Shown piece after piece: positions 8,369 to 17,749 of a DNA stretch of 64,000 nucleotides. A program made the position numbers and the translations under genes. Numbering within the stretch: the first letter of the stretch is position 1; each line of letters opens with the position of its first letter. Under the pieces are notes generated by a model, which worked only from the letters and a program-made list of their open reading frames with translations, ran no database searches and was not told the DNA's origin. The DNA is taken from contig CP004371.1 of assembly GCA_000597885.1 (NCBI GenBank), forward strand, positions 6,601,618 to 6,665,617. The letters are read 5' to 3'. The DNA comes from Flammeovirgaceae bacterium 311. GTDB lineage: Bacteria; Bacteroidota; Bacteroidia; Cytophagales; Cyclobacteriaceae.

Positions 8369-11300
8369 ATGCTAATAATCAGGCTACTATGGTGCTTACT
8401 GGCGCTTCCTCTGTTGGTGCACGCGCAAACAACAGACGGTGACGCTGTGTGCCGTTGGCTACAGCCTTCTGCAACGCCTGGCCCACTGGATAGCCTAAGC
8501 GTAATCCCTAAAAGCATCAGCCTTTCTGCTGCTGATTTGCAGTGGCAGTACAACCCCTCCGAGGGAACAATACAATTTTCAGGCGATAATTTACCAGATT
8601 CGGTTTTGGTATGTTATACCCGTTTGCCATACAGCCTGCATAAACCTGTACAGAACCGCACACTTGCTGAATACGATTCGCTGGCTCCCTTTAAGCTGCG
8701 GCCCCGTAACAAAAATGAGGTGTGGCAGCAGGAAGAACTCTTCAGCTCCGATGATATTCAGAAAAGTGGCAGCATCAGCCGTGGGATTTCCTTTGGAAAT
8801 ACTCAGGATGTATTTGTTCAATCAGCACTAAACCTGCAGCTGGAAGGCATGCTAACTGACAAGATAGGCCTGCGGGCTTCTATTTCAGATCAGAATATTC
8901 CTTTTCAGCCAGATGGAAATACCCAGAACCTGCAGGAGTTCGATAAGGTGTTTGTGGAGCTCTATACCGACAGCAGTTCGCTCATTGCTGGTGATTTGCA
9001 GATGCGCAATACCAACGGAAGCTTTTTGCGCTATCAGCGTAATGTACAGGGACTCTCATTCCGCACCCGTTCTTCATGGCTAAGTAAGGGATCAGGAGAA
9101 ACTACCGTATCTGCCGCCGCCGCCAGGGGGCAGTTTAATGCGGTAGAACTGGAACCTGTGGAAGGTATGCTGGGTCCGTACCGCCTGCAGGGGGCAAACG
9201 GACAGGGATATGTTATGGTACTTGCCAATTCAGAGCGCGTATTTCTGGATGGACGGCTTTTACAGCGGGGGTACCAGTACGATTATATTATTGATTATAA
9301 CCTGGGCGAAATATCTTTTACTCCGGGTACCATTATTACGCGCTACTCCCGCATACGGGTAGAATATGAATATGCCGATCAGCAGTACCGCCGGGGTATT
9401 ATGAGCGCAGGCCATACCCATGCAAAAGGCAGATTTGAATTCTTCAGTGGTTTTTACCAGGAGAAGGATAACCGCTATCAGCCTCTTTTCTTTGACTTGA
9501 ATGAGCAGGATATGCTGCGGCTCAGTGAGGCGGGCGATACCTTTGCAAACCTCTGGGCTGCCTCCTCCGACAGCGTGGGATATACAGCAGATTTGCTGCT
9601 GTACCAGCAAAAAGATACCCTGGATGCCGATGGCCAGCCAAGGCAGATTTATGTGTACAGCACCGATCCGGCAAGCGCTCATTACCGGCTGGGCTTTACA
9701 CAGGTAGGGCAGGGAAACGGCAATTATGAGTTACAGGAAATTACCCCCAGGGGAAGGGTTTATCGCTGGGTATCGCCGGCAGGAGGTGTGCCCCAGGGCC
9801 AATACGAGCCTGTAAGGCTGCTGCAGGCTCCCAGGAAGCGTCAGGTAGTGACAGGAGGGGGCAGCTATCGTTTAGGTAAGTTTGGAAAAGTATATGCTGA
9901 GCTTGCGGTGTCTGAATTTGACCAGAACCTGTTCAGTGAGCTGGAGGAGCAGGACGATAAAGGCCTGGCACTAAAAAGCGGGTATAGCATTGATGGACTG
10001 CCAGTGTTTTTCGATCCGGCCTGGCATTGGAAAGCAGGAGTGGAATATGAACTTACTAACCAGAATTTTACGCCCATAGACCGCTTCAGAACAGTGGAGT
10101 ACGATCGCTACTGGGGCTTGTTACCGCAGCAGGGCTGGGGGGTACAGCCGCTTCCATATGGAGTAGATGACCACCTCATCAGCCTTTGGGGCGGGATGGA
10201 AAAAGATGCTGCTAACCGTCTTCTTTATCATTACCGGCACAGGAACCTGCCAGGCCTGGTGCAGGGATGGCAGCAGGAGATTGAAGGCGCTAAAACCATG
10301 GGAATCCTGGCGGCAACCGCCAGCCTCTTTCTGATGGAAAATGAGCAGGATGAACTGCTTGTGAAGTGGCAGCGGCTGGTGCTGGACCAGAACCTGAACT
10401 TTAAGCACTTTGTGCCTGGCTATGCTTATACCCATGAGCAAAATGTTTACCAACAGGCTCAAACCGATTCTGTACTTACCTCTGCCCAGTACTTCAGGGA
10501 GCACCGCTTTTATGTGCGCAACCCGGCAGCCATGAGCAGCCGCTACCTGCTGGAGTACAGCATCAGGGAGGATAAAGCACCTGTTTTGGGAGAAATGCAG
10601 GAGGCTAATGATGCGCAGCTCTTTCGGGCACAGTGGTATACCAACCCGGATTTGCCCCAGCAGCTTGGGTTTCAGATGAGCTACCGGCAGAGCCAGGCGC
10701 TGCTGGATAGCCTGGAAGACAGCAATGAAGAACGTATTCTTACCGGTCAGCTGCAGTGGAACAGCCTGTTGTGGGATGGAGCCTTCCGGCAGCAGCTTAC
10801 TTATAATGCAGGCAGTGGCAGGGAAATAAAGCGTGATTATGTTTATGTGAAGGTACCGGCAGGGCAGGGTACCCATGTATGGCGTGATAACAATGGCGAT
10901 GGTGAGCCGCAGCTGGAGGAGTTCTTCGAAGCTGTGCTGCCCGACGAAAAGATTTACATCCGGATACTTGTGCCCAGTAATGAGCTTACACAGGCTTATA
11001 GTTCTGAACTTCAATACAGGCTCACCCTCAACGGACCTGTGGACTGGCGCGACAGAACCGGAATGCTCAGGGCCATGCAGCCCCTTTCAGCTACCCTGAG
11101 TGTACGACTTAATCAGAAGTTAACGGAAGGCTCTAACCTGGAGCGCTTTTTACCAGCCTCTGCCGGATTAGCCGAAGTAGGTTTGCTACACCGCAGGCAG
11201 CAATGGCAGCTAAACGTCTTTTATAACAGGAGCAACCCGGAGTGGGGTATCGAAGGCGGTTTTCATCAGAATACCCGCAAACAGTTGCTTAGTAACGGCT

Positions 11301-11842
11301 ACGAGATCAGCGATTACGCCCAGTACCACCTTAGCGCCCGCCGTAGCTTTACCCGCACCTGGAATATTCAGCTGCAGGGCATGGTGGGCGAGCAGGAAGA
11401 TTTATCGGATTTCCTGAAAGACCAGCGCTATGACGTACACTTCTGGGGGCTGGAGCCAAAGCTTACCTGGCGCCCCATGCAGCAGCTGGAGCTTGACCTT
11501 AGTGGCCGCATCAGGCAAAAAGAAAACATGCTGTGGCAGGAAGAGCAGGAAAATGCACAGCTACGTGAGCTGGGTTTAGGTTTTTTGCTAAGCCGCCAGC
11601 TTACCACCTCCATTCGCGGACAATTGCGCCTGGTGCAGATCGATTATGCGGGAAGTACCAACACCCCTGTAAGCTATGCACTGCTGGAGGCGCTAAGACC
11701 AGGCAATAACTGGACCTGGAACCTGCAGCTGCAGCAGCGGGTTATGAGAGGTTTAATGCTGAATGTGGTATACGATGGCCGCCGCTCAGAAAATACTGTA
11801 GTGGTACACACAGGCCGCATGATGCTTCGGGCAATGTTCTAG
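8369..11842 (+). CDS. Very large outer-membrane beta-barrel-type protein, function unknown
   Basis: A 1157-aa protein with a signal peptide (LLWCLLALPLLVHAQ, cleavage after about residue 19). The body is rich in alternating hydrophobic/polar strands, aromatic residues and Gly, with conserved-looking segments such as SGSISRGISFGN, RDNNGDGEPQLEEFFEA (a calcium-loop-like acidic stretch) and a C-terminal strand ending in Phe (MMLRAMF), as expected for a barrel inserted by the BAM machinery. I recognise the general type found throughout Cytophagales but no named family. It starts at the base after the kinase stop codon, so translation is probably coupled. This may mean that the kinase senses envelope state linked to it (inference). 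Confidence 0.78.
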   Translation: MLIIRLLWCLLALPLLVHAQTTDGDAVCRWLQPSATPGPLDSLSVIPKSISLSAADLQWQYNPSEGTIQFSGDNLPDSVLVCYTRLPYSLHKPVQNRTLAEYDSLAPFKLRPRNKNEVWQQEELFSSDDIQKSGSISRGISFGNTQDVFVQSALNLQLEGMLTDKIGLRASISDQNIPFQPDGNTQNLQEFDKVFVELYTDSSSLIAGDLQMRNTNGSFLRYQRNVQGLSFRTRSSWLSKGSGETTVSAAAARGQFNAVELEPVEGMLGPYRLQGANGQGYVMVLANSERVFLDGRLLQRGYQYDYIIDYNLGEISFTPGTIITRYSRIRVEYEYADQQYRRGIMSAGHTHAKGRFEFFSGFYQEKDNRYQPLFFDLNEQDMLRLSEAGDTFANLWAASSDSVGYTADLLLYQQKDTLDADGQPRQIYVYSTDPASAHYRLGFTQVGQGNGNYELQEITPRGRVYRWVSPAGGVPQGQYEPVRLLQAPRKRQVVTGGGSYRLGKFGKVYAELAVSEFDQNLFSELEEQDDKGLALKSGYSIDGLPVFFDPAWHWKAGVEYELTNQNFTPIDRFRTVEYDRYWGLLPQQGWGVQPLPYGVDDHLISLWGGMEKDAANRLLYHYRHRNLPGLVQGWQQEIEGAKTMGILAATASLFLMENEQDELLVKWQRLVLDQNLNFKHFVPGYAYTHEQNVYQQAQTDSVLTSAQYFREHRFYVRNPAAMSSRYLLEYSIREDKAPVLGEMQEANDAQLFRAQWYTNPDLPQQLGFQMSYRQSQALLDSLEDSNEERILTGQLQWNSLLWDGAFRQQLTYNAGSGREIKRDYVYVKVPAGQGTHVWRDNNGDGEPQLEEFFEAVLPDEKIYIRILVPSNELTQAYSSELQYRLTLNGPVDWRDRTGMLRAMQPLSATLSVRLNQKLTEGSNLERFLPASAGLAEVGLLHRRQQWQLNVFYNRSNPEWGIEGGFHQNTRKQLLSNGYEISDYAQYHLSARRSFTRTWNIQLQGMVGEQEDLSDFLKDQRYDVHFWGLEPKLTWRPMQQLELDLSGRIRQKENMLWQEEQENAQLRELGLGFLLSRQLTTSIRGQLRLVQIDYAGSTNTPVSYALLEALRPGNNWTWNLQLQQRVMRGLMLNVVYDGRRSENTVVVHTGRMMLRAMF

Positions 11843-11857
11843 CCCGTTCTTTAGAAT

Positions 11858-11889
11858 AAAAAGCCAAAGCGTTCAGCAATGGCTTTTGT
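11858..11889. terminator. Bidirectional terminator between convergent genes
   Basis: An inverted repeat AAAAGCCA ... TGGCTTTT with a 13-base loop. It lies between the end of the large OM protein gene (plus strand) and the end of mlaF (minus strand). Both flanks are A- or T-rich, so it can serve both directions. Confidence 0.7.
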
Positions 11890-11917
11890 ACTTTGCATAC
11901 TGCAGCTGCTTAAAAAA

Positions 11918-12685
11918 TTAACCCCCGTTTTCTTCTTCGTTTTGTTTATATGATTTTGCCAGTTTATTGGCAAATACAAATTCGTTAAGTTCCGGAACAT
12001 TGGTGCTCAAGATCTGATCATTACTGCCTTCCCATAATTTTCTGCCTTTGTATAGGTAAATAATATGGTCACCAATTCCCATTACAGAGTTCATGTCGTG
12101 GGTAACCACCACGGTAGTAATATTAAGTTCCTTGGTAATTTCAGCGATCAGATCATCGATTACAATAGAAGTTTGCGGGTCCAGGCCACTGTTGGGCTCA
12201 TCCACAAACAGGTATTTCACATTATCAACAATGGCACGGGCTATGCCCACCCTTTTTTTCATACCTCCGCTTATTTCAGAAGGCATTTTTTTATTGGCAT
12301 TCTCCAGGCCAACCCGCTCCAGGCACCAGTTTACCCGCTCTGTTTTTTCTTTTGGGCTTAGGCCGCTCTTCAGGGTTAACGGAAACATAACGTTCTGCTC
12401 TACCGTCATGGAGTCGAAAAGAGCCCCACCCTGGAAGAGCATACCTATATCCTGTCTGATGTTGGTTCTTAAGTCTTTATCGCCCTTGCTAAAGTTTCGC
12501 CCGTCGTAGAGGATCTCGCCACTATCGGGCTCAATCAGGCCTACAATTATTTTAAGCAGCACACTTTTACCGGTACCGCTGGAGCCTATAATCAGGTTTG
12601 TTTTTCCGGGCTTAAACTCACCGCTTACGTCCAGGAGCACATCCTTGCCATCAAAGCTCTTTTTAATATTTTTAAATTCAATCAT
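11918..12685 (-). CDS. mlaF: MlaF-like ABC transporter ATP-binding protein
   Basis: A 255-aa ABC ATPase. Seen: Walker A GSSGTGKS, Q-loop in MLFQGGALFDSMTV, signature motif ISGGMKKRVGIARAI, Walker B YLFVDEPNSGLDP, and H-loop VVVTHDMNS. The GGALFDSMTV segment after the Q-loop and the SGGMKKR signature are characteristic of the Mla/TTG2/MCE-system ATPases, which move phospholipids between outer and inner membranes. It is downstream of the MlaE-like permease gene on the same strand with a 41-bp gap. Usual partners MlaD (MCE domain), MlaB and MlaC are not in the window. Confidence 0.9.
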   Translation of the reverse strand: MIEFKNIKKSFDGKDVLLDVSGEFKPGKTNLIIGSSGTGKSVLLKIIVGLIEPDSGEILYDGRNFSKGDKDLRTNIRQDIGMLFQGGALFDSMTVEQNVMFPLTLKSGLSPKEKTERVNWCLERVGLENANKKMPSEISGGMKKRVGIARAIVDNVKYLFVDEPNSGLDPQTSIVIDDLIAEITKELNITTVVVTHDMNSVMGIGDHIIYLYKGRKLWEGSNDQILSTNVPELNEFVFANKLAKSYKQNEEENGG

Positions 12686-12726
12686 AGTTTAGTGCATATA
12701 AAACGCTAAACGAGAGCCGGATAGAA

Positions 12727-13458
12727 TTAGTTAAGCATCAACTCGGCCAACAGATAATCGGCCAGCAGAATGGCAATACAGGAGCTGGTTACGGCACGGG
12801 TGCTGCTTTCGCCTACTTCCAGGGCACCGCCTTCGGTGTAAAAACCCTTATAGGCTGAGATAGAAGCAACCAGGAAAGCAAATACCACAGATTTAATGAG
12901 CATGAAAGTAACAGTAAACTCATTAAAGCCGTAGCGGATTCCATATATATAATCCTGTGCTGAAGATATGTCGCTAAGCGTTGCGGCCAGAAAGCCGCCG
13001 TATAAAGATAAAAATGCAGCCAGGATTACCAGCATCGGGTACATGATCATGGAAGCAAAGATCTTTGGCAACACCAGGTATCCCACAGAGTTAACACCCA
13101 TTACTTCCAGAGCATCTATCTGATCGGTAATACGCATGGTGCCCAGCTGGCTGGCAATTTTAGAACCCACCTTGCCCGCAAATACTATGGCAGTAATAGT
13201 AGGGGCCAGCTCCAGAATGGTCATGTCCCGAACAATATTACCAATAATGTAGTCTTCGATAAGTGGACTAACTATGTTATAAGAAGTTTGTACCGCTGTT
13301 ACCGCACCAATGAAAGTAGAGACAATAGCAACGATAAAAACTGAATTTACCCCTACGCTGATGGATTCATCGATGATCAGACGTACATATGTACGGAACG
13401 ATTCCATGTTGTTGAACATAGAACCTAAAAAAATAACATAACGCCCGAGCGATTTCAT
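12727..13458 (-). CDS. mlaE: MlaE-like lipid ABC transporter permease
   Basis: A permease of about 243 aa with five to six hydrophobic helices. The motifs FIGAVTAVQTSYNIV, ELAPTITAIVFAGKVGSKIASQLGTM (shown here as its core AGKVGSKIASQLGTM) and EVMGVNSVGYLVLPK are hallmarks of the MlaE/DUF140 family. The frame is open to 13548, but starting there would overlap the divergent SDR gene (ATG at 13536). The internal ATG at 13458 (MKSLGRYVIF) matches the usual family N-terminus and is chosen. It pairs with MlaF in an operon, and the divergent promoter space is only 77 bp. Confidence 0.88.
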   Translation of the reverse strand: MKSLGRYVIFLGSMFNNMESFRTYVRLIIDESISVGVNSVFIVAIVSTFIGAVTAVQTSYNIVSPLIEDYIIGNIVRDMTILELAPTITAIVFAGKVGSKIASQLGTMRITDQIDALEVMGVNSVGYLVLPKIFASMIMYPMLVILAAFLSLYGGFLAATLSDISSAQDYIYGIRYGFNEFTVTFMLIKSVVFAFLVASISAYKGFYTEGGALEVGESSTRAVTSSCIAILLADYLLAELMLN

Positions 13459-13535
13459 GCAGCCTATGGGTAGTTTAGGTACGAAAATACAATTATCCAC
13501 TAAAATTACTTGAAAAGCCCGTATATTTCGAAAAA

Positions 13536-14261
13536 ATGAGCCATACAAGAGAGAAAGGTTTGGTAGTGATTACCGGCGGCACTAAAGGCATGGGCCGCGC
13601 TCTGGTAGAACGATTCTTCAGGGAAGGTTATCCTGTAATTACCTGTAGCAGAAATGAGCAGGATCTGGAACAGCTTAAAAATCAGTATACAAGTAGTAAG
13701 GCAGAAGGCAGCATCTATGTGCATGCTGCCGACCTGAGCAAAAAGCAGGAGGTAGAGGCCTTTGCCGAAGCTGTTAAAGCAGTTGAAATGCCTATTGATA
13801 TACTCATCAATAACACAGGAGTATTTGAACCCGGACAAATCCAGACCGAGGAAGAAGGTGTGCTGGAGCGCACCATGGAAACCAATGTGTACAGTGCCTA
13901 CCACCTTACCCGCAGACTTTTGCCACTAATGGTCGGCAAAAAGCAGGGACATATATTCAACATGTGCTCTACTGCCAGTATTACAGCCTATACCAATGGC
14001 GGCTCTTACTGCATCAGTAAGTACGCACTTCTGGGTTTTTCAAAAGTGTTACGTGAGGAGCTCAAGGAGCAGGGCATCCGGGTAACTTCTGTATTGCCGG
14101 GGGCTACCCTTACGGCAAGCTGGGAAGGAGTAGATCTGCCTGAAGAACGATTTATGAAATCAGAAGACATCGCCGATCTGATATGGGCAACGTGGCTGTT
14201 GAGCAGCCGAAGCGTAGTAGAAGAAATACTCATCAGGCCGCAGTTGGGAGATTTAGCCTGA
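13536..14261 (+). CDS. Short-chain dehydrogenase/reductase
   Basis: A 241-aa classical SDR. Seen: the Rossmann nucleotide motif TGGTKGMG (about residues 13-20), LINNTGVF (the NNAG-type motif with Thr in place of Ala), MCSTAS with the catalytic Ser, and YCISK as the YxxxK catalytic pair. It reduces or oxidises a carbonyl/alcohol with NAD(P)H; the substrate cannot be told from sequence. It resembles the 3-oxoacyl-ACP reductase branch in general form. It is transcribed away from the mla pair and lies 69 bp upstream of ispG. Confidence 0.85.
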   Translation: MSHTREKGLVVITGGTKGMGRALVERFFREGYPVITCSRNEQDLEQLKNQYTSSKAEGSIYVHAADLSKKQEVEAFAEAVKAVEMPIDILINNTGVFEPGQIQTEEEGVLERTMETNVYSAYHLTRRLLPLMVGKKQGHIFNMCSTASITAYTNGGSYCISKYALLGFSKVLREELKEQGIRVTSVLPGATLTASWEGVDLPEERFMKSEDIADLIWATWLLSSRSVVEEILIRPQLGDLA

Positions 14262-14330
14262 CCGGCTGAACCCCCTGCAGCCCCCTTTTGTTCTTAAGAA
14301 GTTAACAAAAAATTAGCTGCTGACAGCAAT

Positions 14331-16334
14331 ATGAATACAGCAGAGAAACAAATTCAGCACTTGAAACAATACTGTAACAGCCTTACTTCTTATAGCCGCC
14401 GGCTTAGCCGCGAAGTATATATTGGCGACTTGCCTATGGGCGGTCTTAACCCTATCAGGGTGCAGTCCATGACCACCATCGACACCATGGATACCAGGGG
14501 AAGCGTAGAGCAAACCATACGTATGGTAGAGGCAGGATGTGAGTATGTGCGTATTACAGCACCAAGTCTGAAGGAAGCCCGCAACCTGGGCGAGATCAAA
14601 AAAGAATTACGCAGCAGGGGATACAGCGTACCCTTGATCGCCGATATACACTTTACCCCAAATGCAGCAGAGCTGGCGGCACGTCTGGTAGAGAAAGTGC
14701 GCATTAACCCGGGCAATTATGTCGATAAGAAGAAATTCGATATTGTAGAGTATACTGATGCCCAGTACGAGCTTGAACTGGAGCGCATCCGTGAAAAGTT
14801 TATTCCCCTGATCAGGATTTGCAAGGAGCATGGCACTGCCATGCGTATTGGAACCAACCACGGCAGCCTTTCCGACAGAATCATGAGCCGTTATGGCGAT
14901 ACCCCCCTGGGCATGGTAGAGTCGGCGCTGGAGTTTCTGCGTATTTGTGAAGAATTCAGCTATTATGATATTGTGCTCTCCATGAAAGCCAGTAACACAC
15001 AGGTAATGGTGCAGGCCTACCGCCTGCTGGTACAAAAGCTGGAAGAAGAGGGCTTGCAACCTTATCCGCTGCACCTTGGCGTAACCGAAGCTGGAGAAGG
15101 TGAAGATGGCCGCATTAAATCTGCCGTTGGTATAGGCACCCTGTTGGAAGATGGGCTGGGTGATACCGTGCGTGTGTCCCTTACCGAAGAGCCGGAGGCC
15201 GAAGCACCAGTGGCAGCTGCGCTGATTAACCGCTACAACAACAGGACAGGGCATGGCGCCATAGAACCGCTGCAGCACATTCCTATAAACCCTTTTAGTT
15301 ACCACCGCCGCGAAACCCGGCAGGTAGAAAATATTGGCGGCGGCCAGGTACCCAGGGTAATTGCCGATTTTAGCGCCCATGGCAATATCGAAATGAAAGA
15401 CCTGAAGGCAATTGGGCATTTTTACCTGCCCGAGCTTGATAAATGGAAGATGAACGACCTGGGTGCAGACTTTGTGTTCAGTGGCGATCGGGCAATCTCC
15501 TTTATGTTGCCGAATGGTTTGCGGGAGATCCTGAATTATACTTCCTGGCTAAAGCAACCTGATCAGAAAACTTGTTACCCGCTCCTAAGTGCGGAGCAGT
15601 ACCTGCAGCCAGGGCAGCAGAGGCATCCGGCACTTAACTTTATACACTTGGATGCTGAAGATGCCCGTCCGGAGCTGCTGGCACTGCTAAGGGACGACAA
15701 CACAGCGGTTGTACTGCTGGAAACCCAAAACAGCCATGCTATGGCAGCACTGCGCCGCTTCTTTTTCAGGCTGATGGAAGCAGGAGTAGCGGCTCCTGTA
15801 GTAGTACACCGTACTTATAAAGGTCTGACTGCTGATGAACTGCAGCTCTATGCTGCTACCGATGTTGGAGGCCTGCTTATTGATGGTTTGGGTGATGGTG
15901 TGATGCTTAGCCAGGATAAAGCAGAACATTCAGTGGATGTTGATAAGCAGCTGGTAACCAAGACACTAAACAGCCTGGGCTTTGGGATACTTCAAGCTGC
16001 CCGTACCCGCATGACCAAAACAGAGTACATCAGCTGCCCGAGCTGTGGGCGTACCCTTTTTGATTTGCAGGAAACTACTGCTATGATCCGGAAGCGTACC
16101 GATCACCTGAAAGGGGTGAAAATTGGTATCATGGGTTGTATTGTAAACGGCCCTGGCGAGATGGCAGATGCCGATTATGGCTATGTGGGCAGCGGCAAAG
16201 GTAAGATAACCTTATACCGCGGACAGGAGGTAGTAAAGAGGAACGTTCCCTCAGAAAAAGCTGTTGATGAATTAATTGGGCTTATACGTGAAGATGGCCG
16301 TTGGCTTGAGCCCGCAATCATAGATTACGCATAG
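14331..16334 (+). CDS. ispG: 4-hydroxy-3-methylbut-2-enyl diphosphate synthase (long form)
   Basis: A 667-aa IspG/GcpE that reductively converts MEcPP to HMBPP in the MEP isoprenoid pathway using a [4Fe-4S] cluster. The N-terminal TIM-barrel part has PIRVQSMTTIDTMDT, ADIHFTPNAA and VRINPGNY. The C-terminal part has the cluster ligands Cys569 and Cys572 (CPSCGRTLFDLQ), Cys603 (GIMGCIVNGPGE) and Glu610. The middle region of about 250 aa is the extra domain seen in plant and Bacteroidota/Chlamydia-type enzymes, whereas the E. coli enzyme has about 370 aa. So the length is normal for the lineage. Start is the ATG at 14331; the first conserved segment begins soon after. A small membrane protein follows 9 bp later. 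Confidence 0.95.
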   Translation: MNTAEKQIQHLKQYCNSLTSYSRRLSREVYIGDLPMGGLNPIRVQSMTTIDTMDTRGSVEQTIRMVEAGCEYVRITAPSLKEARNLGEIKKELRSRGYSVPLIADIHFTPNAAELAARLVEKVRINPGNYVDKKKFDIVEYTDAQYELELERIREKFIPLIRICKEHGTAMRIGTNHGSLSDRIMSRYGDTPLGMVESALEFLRICEEFSYYDIVLSMKASNTQVMVQAYRLLVQKLEEEGLQPYPLHLGVTEAGEGEDGRIKSAVGIGTLLEDGLGDTVRVSLTEEPEAEAPVAAALINRYNNRTGHGAIEPLQHIPINPFSYHRRETRQVENIGGGQVPRVIADFSAHGNIEMKDLKAIGHFYLPELDKWKMNDLGADFVFSGDRAISFMLPNGLREILNYTSWLKQPDQKTCYPLLSAEQYLQPGQQRHPALNFIHLDAEDARPELLALLRDDNTAVVLLETQNSHAMAALRRFFFRLMEAGVAAPVVVHRTYKGLTADELQLYAATDVGGLLIDGLGDGVMLSQDKAEHSVDVDKQLVTKTLNSLGFGILQAARTRMTKTEYISCPSCGRTLFDLQETTAMIRKRTDHLKGVKIGIMGCIVNGPGEMADADYGYVGSGKGKITLYRGQEVVKRNVPSEKAVDELIGLIREDGRWLEPAIIDYA

Positions 16335-16343
16335 CATAGCTTT

Positions 16344-16535
16344 ATGAAAAAACAAAACGAAGAAAGCTGGCGCGATTATTTTGCGCTGGGCGATGTATTT
16401 GGTTATTTCTTTCGAAAGAAAGATCCGAGCCGCCCAAATAATTTTAACATACGCATGATGCACGGCATCAATAAAATAAGCATTCTAATATTTCTGGCAG
16501 GGGTGATTTATATGATTTTAAAGCGGGTACTCTAA
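16344..16535 (+). CDS. Small conserved membrane protein (DUF6728-like)
   Basis: A 63-aa protein with a charged, aromatic N-terminal half (DYFALGDVFGYFFRKKDPSR), the phrase MMHGINKISI, and one C-terminal transmembrane helix followed by a basic end. It resembles a short family found downstream of housekeeping genes in Cytophagales, which I recall as DUF6728; the family name is from memory and unconfirmed. It starts 9 bp after ispG, and its stop codon lies inside the loop of the terminator at 16520-16551, so it looks like the last gene of the ispG transcript. No function is known. Confidence 0.7.
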   Translation: MKKQNEESWRDYFALGDVFGYFFRKKDPSRPNNFNIRMMHGINKISILIFLAGVIYMILKRVL

Positions 16536-16551
16536 GGAGCCCGCTTTTTTT
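16520..16551 (+). terminator. Rho-independent terminator of the ispG operon
   Basis: Stem AAAGCGGG / CCCGCTTT with a 12-base loop, followed by a T run. It overlaps the last codons and the stop codon (16533-16535) of the small membrane protein. Confidence 0.85.
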
Positions 16552-16889
16552 GTTTTCTTATGCCTGTGCCTACTGAGGTCTGTACGCACTCATTTCTACA
16601 TAAGTTCACTACAATGCCACAAGCACAGAAAATTAATATTATATGAAAAATTAGGATTATAAATTGAATATTATGTTTTTTGAATAAGCCATTTAATTTT
16701 GATGCTTAAACAGCAAAATACTTTGCTGTTTGTAACGCTTTATGAATACCACCTTACCGACTTATTTGTCAAGGCAGTAAAAGGCTTGGTCAAATCATTG
16801 ATAAGATATTAAGGCACTTTAAGCCTGAAGTGGATTTGAAAAAGCTTGACAGATTATGATTATCAGATAAGAAACTATTCCTTTTCCTT
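16536..16889. other. AT-rich intergenic stretch without a gene
   Basis: No open frame with coding character is visible on either strand. The only structure noted is a perfect 10-bp inverted repeat with a 4-base loop at 16708-16731 (AAACAGCAAA ATAC TTTGCTGTTT). It has no T tract after it and lies far from either gene, so its role is unknown. Confidence 0.5.
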
Positions 16890-17504
16890 ATGTTGCAATA
16901 TTTAGCTCTTGGAGATTCCTATACCATAGGAGAAGCTGTGGCGGAGCAACAAAGCTGGCCCCATCAATTAGTGAATAAACTGAGGGAGCAGGCAATAGAT
17001 GTGGCAGCGCCCAAACTGATTGCCACCACTGGCTGGACTACCGGCGAGCTGCTGGCTGCCATTGAAAAAGAAAATCCCCCTTCTGCCTATAACCTGGTGA
17101 GCCTCCTGATAGGAGTGAACAATCAGTATCGGGGCTATCACCTGGATTTATACAGAGAAGATTTTACAAGACTGGTACAAAAAGCTATCTTTTATGCCCG
17201 CAAAAAACCGGAGGGTGTATTTGTGCTTTCTATTCCTGATTATGGTGTAACGCCCTTCGCTGCAGAAAAACAACCACAACAAATCTCAAGAGAAGTAGAG
17301 GAGTATAACACCATCGCTCAAGGTATATGTCAGCGTCTGGGAGTAACTTATTATAATATTACTGAAAACAGTAAAAGGGCAGCATTAGAGCCTGATCTGC
17401 TGGCTGATGATAAATTGCATCCTTCGGGTAAAATGTATACTGAGTGGGTAGAACAAATTTACCCCAATGTAGTAAAACAAATAAGATTGCTGCAAAAAGT
17501 CTAA
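16890..17504 (+). CDS. SGNH/GDSL-family hydrolase
   Basis: A 204-aa lipase/esterase-type hydrolase. Seen: block I LALGDSYTIGE with nucleophile Ser10, block III LLIGVNNQYRG, and block V DDKLHPSG with the Asp174/His177 pair. All catalytic positions of the SGNH family are therefore present. There is no signal peptide, so it is probably cytosolic; the substrate (acyl ester, acetyl-sugar or thioester) cannot be told. It stands alone between two gaps without a partner gene. Confidence 0.88.
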   Translation: MLQYLALGDSYTIGEAVAEQQSWPHQLVNKLREQAIDVAAPKLIATTGWTTGELLAAIEKENPPSAYNLVSLLIGVNNQYRGYHLDLYREDFTRLVQKAIFYARKKPEGVFVLSIPDYGVTPFAAEKQPQQISREVEEYNTIAQGICQRLGVTYYNITENSKRAALEPDLLADDKLHPSGKMYTEWVEQIYPNVVKQIRLLQKV

Positions 17505-17749
17505 GCTTGAAGTATAACTTTAAGCTTTCAGAATAACAGTTCTGGATTACAATTACTTAGTCAGTAGTTTGCAGCAAAGGCCAAACAAAAGCGTTGGAAG
17601 GCCCTGATATCTGTCTTTCAACCTAAGCATCCTGCTTTGGGCACTCCGTAAATGAACGGTGCACATGTAGGATTATGAATAAGATAGAAATGTATTTTGC
17701 TGAAAATTCATAAAACTTTGTGAAGTAGCCCAGAAGAAGTAGAAAGATT

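Noticed and set aside
10121..11014. 297-aa open frame on the minus strand
   Set aside because: It lies fully inside the large OM protein gene, whose frame has clear signal peptide and strand pattern; the antisense product has no recognisable motif.
13459..13548. N-terminal extension of the MlaE-like permease
   Set aside because: It would overlap the divergent SDR gene start and is not part of the family's usual N-terminus.
14607..15419. 270-aa open frame on the minus strand
   Set aside because: Antisense to ispG, which has all its catalytic residues; a by-product of codon use.
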